Source of the DNA: Hydrogenophilus thermoluteolus
GTDB lineage: Bacteria; Pseudomonadota; Gammaproteobacteria; Burkholderiales; Rhodocyclaceae
Length of the DNA stretch: 64,000 nt
Direction: 5' to 3'
Assembly: GCF_003574215.1 (NCBI RefSeq)
Contig: NZ_AP018558.1
Location: 406,001-470,000, forward strand
Shown here one piece after another: positions 55,830 through 62,643 of this stretch. Numbering within the stretch: position 1 is the stretch's first letter; the number at the start of each line of letters is the position of its first letter. The position numbers and the translations under genes were made by a program. The notes below the pieces were generated by a model that was not told the origin of the DNA, did no database searches, and saw nothing but the letters and a program-made list of their open reading frames with translations.

Positions 55830-56713
55830 ACCCAAGAGCCACGCTTTTGATTGGAGTGACGCTGATCGTTGCGGTATTGGCGTCGATGAGCCTCTTCGTG
55901 GTCGACGAGCGCCGTTATGCGATCGTGACGCAATTCGGTGAAGTGCGGCAGGTGATCGATCAACCCGGGCTCCATTTCAAGATGCCGCTGATCCAAAATG
56001 TCCGTTTTTTCGACAAGCGGCTTTTGACGATCGATACGCCCGATCCGGAGCGCTTTATCACCTCGGAGAAGAAAAACGTGTTGGTCGACCATTTCGTCAA
56101 ATGGCGGATCGTCGATCCGAAGCAGTATTTCATTTCGCTGGCGGGTGATGAGCTACGAGCGCGCACCCGCATCATGCAAACGGTAAACGCCACGTTGCGT
56201 GAAGAGTTCGGTCTGCGCACTGTTCATGACGTCGTCTCTGGAGAACGGGACCGAGTGATGGAGGAGGTGCGGCAAAAAACCGACAAGGATGCGCGCACCT
56301 TTGGGGTTGCAATCGTCGATGTCCGGCTCAAACGCGTCGACTTGCCGGTAGAGGTTTCCGAATCGGTCTATCGCCGCATGGAGGCCGAACGCAAACGGGT
56401 GGCGAACAACCTGCGCTCCGAAGGGGCGGCGGATGCCGAACGGATCCGCGCCGAAGCCGACCGCGAACGTGAGGTGATCATCGCAAAGGCGTACCGCGAA
56501 GCACAGAAGATTCGTGGTGAGGGGGACGCCGAAGCGGCAAGGATTTTCAACGAGGCGTTTGGACGCGACCCTGAATTCTTCCGCTTCTACAGAAGCCTCG
56601 AAGCGTACCGCGCGAGCTTTGCCCGCCGCGACGACGTGCTCGTGCTCGATGCCACGAGCGAATTCTTCCGCCATTTCCGCGGCGACACCGCAGCGACCGA
56701 GGGGGCGCGATGA
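55826..56713 (+). CDS. hflC: FtsH regulator HflC
   Basis: SPFH partner of HflK, 295 residues. A membrane anchor lies at about 5-25, then FVVDERRYAIVTQFGEVRQV, PGLHFKMPLIQNVRFFDKR, the long coiled coil (about 180-235) and the C-terminal GRDPEFFRFYRSLEAYRAS. The stop overlaps hisZ by four bases. Confidence 0.97.
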   Translation: MNPRATLLIGVTLIVAVLASMSLFVVDERRYAIVTQFGEVRQVIDQPGLHFKMPLIQNVRFFDKRLLTIDTPDPERFITSEKKNVLVDHFVKWRIVDPKQYFISLAGDELRARTRIMQTVNATLREEFGLRTVHDVVSGERDRVMEEVRQKTDKDARTFGVAIVDVRLKRVDLPVEVSESVYRRMEAERKRVANNLRSEGAADAERIRAEADREREVIIAKAYREAQKIRGEGDAEAARIFNEAFGRDPEFFRFYRSLEAYRASFARRDDVLVLDATSEFFRHFRGDTAATEGAR

Positions 56714-57894
56714 CGCTGTGGACGGTGCCCGACCATTTCCGCGACGAACTACCGCCTGCGGCGGAGCGGCTCGAGTCGTTGCGGCGGCAATGGCTCGACC
56801 GACTGCGGGTGCACGGTTATCAGTTGGTGGCACCGCCCCTTATCGAGTATCTGGATGCGCTCACTGTCGGTTCCGGGCGGGACCTTGCCGAACGGACCTT
56901 TCAGGTGGTCGATCCGCTCACTGGCAAGCCGGTCGCGGTGCGTCCCGATATGACCCCGCAGATTGCGCGAATCGACGCCCATCTGTTGAACCGCAGCGGG
57001 GTGACCCGTTTGTGCTATGCCGGTCCGGTCGCCCACGCGCGCCCAGCCAATCTCCTTGCATTGCGTGAACCGTGGCAGTTGGGTGCGGAGCTCTACGGGC
57101 ACGCGGGCGTCGAAGCCGACTGCGAAGTGGCGTGTTTGCTGCTTCGTCTCCTAGCGGAAGCCGGACTGCGGCACGTTCGTCTGGAGTGTGCGCACATGGC
57201 GATCTTCCGTGCGCTCACGCGGGGTTGGAGCGAAGCCGACGCGGAGACGCTCTTCACCCTGTTGCGCGCGAAAGATCGCGCCGATCTGCAACGTTTCCTC
57301 GCGGGACAGGAACTGCCTGCCGAGGTACGGGCAGCACTGCTCTGGCTGCCACACGCCTACGGTGGCGAGGAGGTCTTAGCCGAGGCGCGCCGCCGCTTGC
57401 CCGATTGGCCCGAGATCGCCGCAGCGCGCACGCAACTCACCGCGCTCGCTAAGGCGCTTGCAGCGGAAGGAGCTGCGGTGGGGTTCGATCTGGCCGATTT
57501 GCGCGGCTACTACTACCACACGGGCGTGATGTTCGCTGCATTCGCACCGGGAAGCGCCGCTGCGGTGGCGTTGGGTGGGCGCTACGACGGCATGGGCGCT
57601 GCGTTCGGACGGGCGCGGCCTGCTACCGGCTTTTCGATCGACTTGCGTGCGGTGGTGACGCTCTTACCGCTTTCTCCGCTCCCCGGCGCGATCCTTGCAC
57701 CCGCGTTGGGTGCGGACGCCCCGGCAAAGCAGCGCACCGCGCTTGTGGAGCGGGTCGCTGCGCTGCGCGCAGCGGGAGAGGTGGTGGTCGACGAATTGCC
57801 TGGACACCCCCGCGAAAGTTGGTTTGAGGCGGGGTGCACGCGCCAGCTGGTTTGGGAAAGAGGCGCCTGGCACGTGGTGCCTTTTGCGGAATGA
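56710..57894 (+). CDS. hisZ: ATP phosphoribosyltransferase regulatory subunit HisZ
   Basis: HisRS-like protein that activates the short-form HisG in the first step of histidine synthesis. It has 394 residues. The class II synthetase fold is visible (VHGYQLVAPPLIEYLDALTV, RPDMTPQIARIDAHL, GGRYDGMGAAFGRARPATGF), but the anticodon-binding domain is missing and the active-site histidine loop is degenerate. It predicts a short HisG elsewhere in the genome. It is coupled to hflC; purA follows after 29 bases. Confidence 0.93.
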   Translation: MTLWTVPDHFRDELPPAAERLESLRRQWLDRLRVHGYQLVAPPLIEYLDALTVGSGRDLAERTFQVVDPLTGKPVAVRPDMTPQIARIDAHLLNRSGVTRLCYAGPVAHARPANLLALREPWQLGAELYGHAGVEADCEVACLLLRLLAEAGLRHVRLECAHMAIFRALTRGWSEADAETLFTLLRAKDRADLQRFLAGQELPAEVRAALLWLPHAYGGEEVLAEARRRLPDWPEIAAARTQLTALAKALAAEGAAVGFDLADLRGYYYHTGVMFAAFAPGSAAAVALGGRYDGMGAAFGRARPATGFSIDLRAVVTLLPLSPLPGAILAPALGADAPAKQRTALVERVAALRAAGEVVVDELPGHPRESWFEAGCTRQLVWERGAWHVVPFAE

Positions 57895-57923
57895 ATCGAG
57901 TCGAGGAGTAGGGAGCGGTAGCG

Positions 57924-59234
57924 ATGGCCAAAAACGTGGTCGTGGTGGGAACGCAGTGGGGCGATGAAGGGAAAGGGAAAATCGTCGACTGGCTCACCGA
58001 TTCCGCACACGGGGTCGTTCGGTTCCAAGGCGGTCACAACGCCGGACATACGTTGGTGATCGGCGACCAGACCTTCAAGCTCAATCTGGTTCCTTCCGGG
58101 ATCGTTCGTCCCAACGTGGCCTGTTTCATCGGCAACGGCGTGGTGCTGGACATCCACCACCTCTGCGAAGAGATTGCGACGCTCGAAGCGGGGGGGATCG
58201 AGGTGCGTTCCCGCCTCAAGGTGAGCCCCGGCTGTCCGCTGATCCTGCCTTATCACGTGGCGCTCGACCGCGCACGGGAAGCGGCGCGCACCGGTAACAG
58301 TAAGATCGGCACCACTGGGAAAGGGATCGGCCCGGCTTATGAGGACAAGGTGGCGCGGCGCGCGGTGCGTGTCTATGACCTCTTCGACCCGGTGCGGCTG
58401 CGCGATCGAATCGAAGCCAACCTGGCGTTGGTGAACCATCTGCTCACCACGGTGCTCGACGCCGAACCGGTGACGCTCGAATCGTTCTGGGAGCAACTCC
58501 TTGCCGACGCCGAAACGGTCAAGCCGTTGGTCGCCGACGTCTCTGCGGAACTCTACCGCATCAACAAAGCGGGCGGAAACCTGCTCTTCGAAGGGGCGCA
58601 AGGCACGCTCCTCGATATCGACCACGGAACCTATCCGTTCGTGACGTCGAGCAACTGTGTCGCGGGTGCCGCAGCAGCGGGCGCCGGGGTCGGTCCGGGG
58701 CGGTTGCACTATGTGCTCGGAATCACCAAAGCCTACTGTACGCGTGTCGGGGGTGGCCCATTCCCGACCGAGCTCGACATCGAAACCGAAGGGACGCCGG
58801 GTTGGCAGATGTCGACCAAAGGGCGTGAATTCGGCACCGTCACCGGGCGTAAACGGCGCTGCGGTTGGCTCGACCTCGCGGCGCTCAAGCGTTCGCTCAT
58901 CATCAACGGGGTCACGGGACTCTGCATCACGAAACTCGACGTGCTCGACGGGCTCAAGGAGCTCAAACTCTGTGTCGGGTACGAAATCGACGGCAAGCGC
59001 GTCGATCTGCTGCCGATGGGGGCCGACGAAGTGGCCCGGTGCCGACCCATTTACGAGTCCTGGTCGGGGTGGCAGGCGAGCACCTACGGCGCGAAGCGGT
59101 GGGAGGAGCTGCCCGCAGCGGCGCGCGCCTATCTGCACCGCATCGAAGAGTTCTGTGAGGTGCCGATCGACGTGATCTCCACCGGCCCCGAACGGAGCGA
59201 GACGATCCTGCGTCAGCACCCGTTCGGCGCCTAG
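57924..59234 (+). CDS. purA: Adenylosuccinate synthetase
   Basis: Condenses IMP and aspartate using GTP, the first committed step to AMP. It has 436 residues. GTQWGDEGKGKIVD is at the N-terminus, with the catalytic Asp in GDEGKGK and His in GGHNAGHT. TGKGIGPAYEDKVARRAVRV, FEGAQGTLLDIDHGTYPFVT and VTGRKRRCGWLDLAALKRS follow. Last gene of the hfq-purA run, convergent with the aldehyde oxidoreductase gene. Confidence 0.98.
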   Translation: MAKNVVVVGTQWGDEGKGKIVDWLTDSAHGVVRFQGGHNAGHTLVIGDQTFKLNLVPSGIVRPNVACFIGNGVVLDIHHLCEEIATLEAGGIEVRSRLKVSPGCPLILPYHVALDRAREAARTGNSKIGTTGKGIGPAYEDKVARRAVRVYDLFDPVRLRDRIEANLALVNHLLTTVLDAEPVTLESFWEQLLADAETVKPLVADVSAELYRINKAGGNLLFEGAQGTLLDIDHGTYPFVTSSNCVAGAAAAGAGVGPGRLHYVLGITKAYCTRVGGGPFPTELDIETEGTPGWQMSTKGREFGTVTGRKRRCGWLDLAALKRSLIINGVTGLCITKLDVLDGLKELKLCVGYEIDGKRVDLLPMGADEVARCRPIYESWSGWQASTYGAKRWEELPAAARAYLHRIEEFCEVPIDVISTGPERSETILRQHPFGA

Positions 59235-59254
59235 GTAAGCGGGGAGCGCTTACC
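59234..59254 (+). terminator. Hairpin after purA
   Basis: GGTAAGCG (59234-59241), loop GGGAG and CGCTTACC (59247-59254). A perfect 8-bp stem that begins on the last base of purA, but without a T run; it may stabilise the mRNA or act in Rho-dependent ending. Confidence 0.45.
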
Positions 59255-59320
59255 TCACGGGTGCGCAAGCGCGCGGCCGCCGATCGTAGCAAAAGAGCGG
59301 GAAAGCGGCTTTGACCCAGG

Positions 59321-61360
59321 TCAACGTTGGTGCGCCTGGGCCATCGCTGCGATCTGCGCTTCACGCACCGTGTTCCAATAGCGTTGCGCCAAACGTTGCC
59401 AGGTGGTGCGGTCGTTTGCAGCGAGCAAACGGTCGATCGTCTGCTCGGTGGTTTCACCCGGTTGCGCTTCAGGAGCGAAGAATGCGGCGACTGGTGAGAG
59501 GTCCACTCCGTTTTCGCGCTGCCAGCGCCAGTAGTGGGCGAAGAGTTCGATCAAGCGGGGGGTCTCCCAAAAACGACTCGCTGCTTCTTCGGCAGCGAAG
59601 AGCTCTTGGGCGAGGCGCTTCACCCGTTCGTTGTAGTCGGCGGGAAGCCCGCGGTGGTTCGCCAAGAGTTGTTCGGCCATCGGTTCGCCCCAGGCGCGAT
59701 GGAAGCGGCACATCCCGGCGTTGTCGGAGATGAGCTCGCCGATCATCCGTGCGACGTTCCATTGCCCGAGCGCTTCCGGCGAAAGGAGATCGTAGCCGTA
59801 GAAGACGTAGTATTTGCCCATGATCGGCATCGGGCTGAACATCCCTGGAACGAAATATTGGTTGGGGACGAGCGCGCCGCGTTCGCCGTGCGCGAGGTAA
59901 ACCGCGCGGTCGCCCGGCCGCGTGTGCGGGTAGCGGGCGTTGAGGGTCTTCGCTGCAACGCGGATCCCTTCGCGCAGCGGGGCGGCGCGCTCATCCCAGA
60001 GGATCGCGTCGATCGTGCGCAGGGCGTAGTCGGCGTTCGCGGCGCTGTCGGCGACGAGGTCGAACTGCGCCGGGTCGGCGGTGAAGCCGCGAAAGCGCAG
60101 TTGGTGTGCTGGGGGGAGCCCGAGTTCAGTGGGGTCGAAATCACCCGCGGTGATCGCTTCGAAGAGCCAACCCAGGGTGCCGCCGAGCTGGATCGCGTCG
60201 AATCCCATTGCGTCGGCGACGTCATTGACCCGTTCAGCGGCGCGCTGGTCGAAGATCCCGATCTGCGGGCCCAGCGTATGGTACGGCTCGTAATCCTTTT
60301 TGTGCGGTCCGTTCATCTTTTTGCATGCGACCGAGCAGGGTTCGCCGCAGTGTTCGAACTGCTTGTTCGCGATGGTCTCTTCTTGGAACTGTTTCCAGTA
60401 GTGGCCGCGGACGAACCGTTCCATCTGCGCGAGACGCTCTGGTTTGGGGGCGAAAACGCTCTGGTAGTGGAACGAGAGGATCTTGTCGCCCATCGCGGCG
60501 TAGTTCGAACCGAAGGTGCCGCCGGTACCCGTCTTGGGGTCGAACGAGTATTTTACGGTGGTGCGCTGCTCGACTTTGACGTAGCGATCGCCAAATCGTG
60601 CTTCGAAATCGGGGTCGTATGCTTTCGTCGACTCTTTCGCAGGCTCCCATGCGCCGCCCACGAGAAGCGCCGCGATGTTGAAATCGCGGAACAGCGTCGA
60701 CCCCATCCCGCCGCGGCCACAGAATTCGGTGACCCAGGTGATCGCCCCTTTTTCGACCGGGTTCGAGACGATCGTTCCCTCCCACGTGACTGCCGCAGCC
60801 GGACCGACCGCGAGCGCTCGCACCTGTTTCGGCGGAAATGCCACGCCGAAGCGGTCGAGCATCGCTTGCTGAACGGCGAGTGCGCCAGTGAGCTGGGCGC
60901 CGTCGCTGGCGCGCCGATACCCGTCGCGCCAAAGTGACTCGAGATCGGGGATCGGCTCCAGAGTGACGGTGGCTGCGTTGCCGTCGTGACGCAAGATCAG
61001 CACCGACGGTTGCGCCGCGCGTCCGACGAGCGTCACCCAGGGGATGCCGAAATGTTTGAAGGTGTACGCGACGCCGCCCGCGGAGGAGAGATAAAAGCTT
61101 TCCCATTGGTGGCTGTAGCCGCAGACGAAGAGACGGCGTGCGCCCGCAAGGGGCGAATCGGCAAGCCGCCCGATGCCGAACGTAAAGGCGTTGCGCCCAT
61201 GCTGTTGGTAGGCGCGCCAACCGTATTCGATCGGTCCGGTGATCGCGTCCGAATGGTGTTCGGTCCGGGTGACGCTGCCGTCGTCGAGCGCGACGGTGAG
61301 GCTGTGCGCAGGAAGCCAGGATGACGGTTGGTGCAATTGCAGGGGTTGGGGTGCGTTCAT
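59321..61360 (-). CDS. Tungsten-type aldehyde:ferredoxin oxidoreductase-like protein
   Basis: A 679-residue protein of the AOR family, whose members hold a tungsten (or molybdenum) bis-pyranopterin and one [4Fe-4S] cluster and oxidise aldehydes or reduce acids. Residues 75-235 include SSAGGVAYTFKHFGIPWVTL and the cofactor loop FCGRGGMGSTLFRDF; MGFDAIQLGGTLGWLFEAIT lies near 385-404. Candidate cluster ligands are Cys338, Cys342 and Cys346 plus Cys551; the spacing Cx3Cx3C differs from the Cx2Cx3C of Pyrococcus AOR. No ferredoxin, flavin subunit or pterin gene adjoins. ATG 61360 follows AGGA on the minus strand. Substrate unknown. Confidence 0.85.
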   Translation of the reverse strand: MNAPQPLQLHQPSSWLPAHSLTVALDDGSVTRTEHHSDAITGPIEYGWRAYQQHGRNAFTFGIGRLADSPLAGARRLFVCGYSHQWESFYLSSAGGVAYTFKHFGIPWVTLVGRAAQPSVLILRHDGNAATVTLEPIPDLESLWRDGYRRASDGAQLTGALAVQQAMLDRFGVAFPPKQVRALAVGPAAAVTWEGTIVSNPVEKGAITWVTEFCGRGGMGSTLFRDFNIAALLVGGAWEPAKESTKAYDPDFEARFGDRYVKVEQRTTVKYSFDPKTGTGGTFGSNYAAMGDKILSFHYQSVFAPKPERLAQMERFVRGHYWKQFQEETIANKQFEHCGEPCSVACKKMNGPHKKDYEPYHTLGPQIGIFDQRAAERVNDVADAMGFDAIQLGGTLGWLFEAITAGDFDPTELGLPPAHQLRFRGFTADPAQFDLVADSAANADYALRTIDAILWDERAAPLREGIRVAAKTLNARYPHTRPGDRAVYLAHGERGALVPNQYFVPGMFSPMPIMGKYYVFYGYDLLSPEALGQWNVARMIGELISDNAGMCRFHRAWGEPMAEQLLANHRGLPADYNERVKRLAQELFAAEEAASRFWETPRLIELFAHYWRWQRENGVDLSPVAAFFAPEAQPGETTEQTIDRLLAANDRTTWQRLAQRYWNTVREAQIAAMAQAHQR

Positions 61361-61393
61361 GGTTTTTCCTCGTACGGTTTTTTATTGTCCATA

Positions 61394-61435
61394 ATGATAT
61401 GCTGAAATAGCCGTGCTGTCTTTGCGCTAGATCAA
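61394..61435 (-). promoter_or_regulatory. FNR/ANR-type site and promoter of the aldehyde oxidoreductase gene
   Basis: Minus strand: TTGAT-CTAG-CGCAA at 61435-61422 matches the FNR-family box TTGAT-N4-ATCAA in 8 of 10 positions. A -10 TATCAT lies at 61399-61394. With a start at 61387 the box centres at -41.5, the class II activator position. This predicts induction without oxygen; it is read by eye and untested. Confidence 0.6.
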
Positions 61436-61467
61436 TGTCACGGCGATCGCGCGCGTCTCCGCATGCG

Positions 61468-61497
61468 TTGTTTTTGCCAACGGTTTTTTGTTATAAT
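61468..61497 (+). promoter_or_regulatory. Promoter for tRNA-Thr/tRNA-Ser
   Basis: TTGTTT at 61468-61473, an 18-base spacer, consensus TATAAT at 61492-61497 and tRNA-Thr starting 11 bases on. It is divergent from the aldehyde oxidoreductase promoter. Confidence 0.7.
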
Positions 61498-61507
61498 TTC
61501 TTTCTGC

Positions 61508-61583
<76 letters not shown>

Positions 61584-61603
61584 TAGCACAGCCTATGGGA
61601 TGC

Positions 61604-61696
61604 GGAGAGGTACCGAAGTGGTCATAACGGCGCCGACTCGAAATCGGATGGTCGGGTAAAACCGGCACGCGGGTTCGAATCCCGCCCTCTCCGCCA
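61604..61696 (+). tRNA. tRNA-Ser (CGA)
   Basis: Class II tRNA of 93 bases with a long variable arm. Acceptor GGAGAGG pairs with CCTCTCC, discriminator G. The anticodon loop CTCGAAA gives anticodon CGA; encoded CCA. It lies 20 bases after tRNA-Thr and shares its promoter. Confidence 0.95.
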
Positions 61697-61725
61697 ATCT
61701 TTCCGCTTGCCAATTGCGATGAGCA

Positions 61726-61926
61726 ATGCAAAAGCTCCTATTCTGGCTGGGTGTTGCGCTCATTCTGCTTGCGCTCCTATATCCGTGGCTGAGTAAATTG
61801 CCCTTCGGGCGTTTGCCGGGGGATATCGTAGTCGAGAAGGAGCATTTCACCTTCTACTTTCCGATCACTACGAGCATCGTGGTGTCGCTCCTCCTTTCGC
61901 TCCTCTTCTGGTGGTGGCGCAAGTAA
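61726..61926 (+). CDS. DUF2905-type small membrane protein
   Basis: A 66-residue protein with two hydrophobic helices (about 3-22 and 47-63) joined by the loop KLPFGRLPGDIVVEKEHFTF. That GRLPGDI...FYFPITTSI pattern is the DUF2905 family, whose function is unknown. The Shine-Dalgarno is weak. It lies 29 bases after tRNA-Ser and may be read from the tRNA promoter. Confidence 0.8.
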   Translation: MQKLLFWLGVALILLALLYPWLSKLPFGRLPGDIVVEKEHFTFYFPITTSIVVSLLLSLLFWWWRK

Positions 61927-61970
61927 ATGCGGGTTAGAATCGCGGGCGTTTCGGGTCACGGAAGGTTGTG

Positions 61971-62558
61971 ATGCGCCTCTTTTCTTCCTGGTACGCGCGC
62001 GTGATGCAGTGGGTGCGCCACCGCCGTGCGCCGTGGTTTCTGGCGTTACTCGCTTTTGCCGAATCGTCTTTCTTTCCTATTCCTCCGGACGTGATGCTCG
62101 CGCCGATGGCGATGGCGCAGCCGCAGCGGGCGTGGCGCTTGGCACTGTTGACAACGGTGACCTCGGTATTGGGCGGATTGTTCGGCTACGCGATCGGGTG
62201 GGGGGCATTTGGCTTGATCGAGCCGTGGCTGCAAACCTCTCGCTATTGGGAGGCGTATCAGACGGCACACCGCTGGTTCGCGGAGTGGGGCGTCTGGGCG
62301 GTCTTCATCGCAGGGTTTTCGCCGATTCCTTATAAAGTTTTTACGATCGCCGCCGGGGTGCTGCAGATGGCGCTCATGCCGTTCACGATCGCGTCGTTCG
62401 TGGGCCGCGGGGCGCGCTTTTTCCTCGTTGCCGGGCTCATGGCGTGGGGCGGTCCCCGTTTGGAGGCGACGCTGCACCGTTGGGTCGACCGCATCGGCTG
62501 GGCAATGGTCGGGTTGGTCGCCGTCGGTCTCGGGTGGTGGTATTGGACGAAGGGGTGA
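61971..62558 (+). CDS. YqaA/DedA-like membrane protein (SNARE-associated domain)
   Basis: A 195-residue polytopic membrane protein from ATG 61971, after GGAAGG; a GTG directly before it is in frame. FAESSFFPIPPDVMLAPMAM and the re-entrant-loop motif AGFSPIPYKVFTIAAGVLQM match the YqaA branch of the DedA/SNARE-associated family. DedA proteins are implicated in lipid-carrier or phospholipid flipping; the role of the YqaA branch is not established. Four or five hydrophobic segments are visible. Confidence 0.82.
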   Translation: MRLFSSWYARVMQWVRHRRAPWFLALLAFAESSFFPIPPDVMLAPMAMAQPQRAWRLALLTTVTSVLGGLFGYAIGWGAFGLIEPWLQTSRYWEAYQTAHRWFAEWGVWAVFIAGFSPIPYKVFTIAAGVLQMALMPFTIASFVGRGARFFLVAGLMAWGGPRLEATLHRWVDRIGWAMVGLVAVGLGWWYWTKG

Positions 62559-62643
62559 CCTGGGTCGGGAGGGTGCCTTGCCTCCGTTCCCGGTGAGGCT
62601 TGGTGTGCGGGGGTGACACTGCGGCGCGGTGGATCTTTGCCAC

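Noticed and set aside
56710..57894. Second histidyl-tRNA synthetase
   Set aside because: It lacks the anticodon-binding domain and the conserved histidine loop; it is the HisZ regulatory paralogue, while hisS at 48515 is complete.
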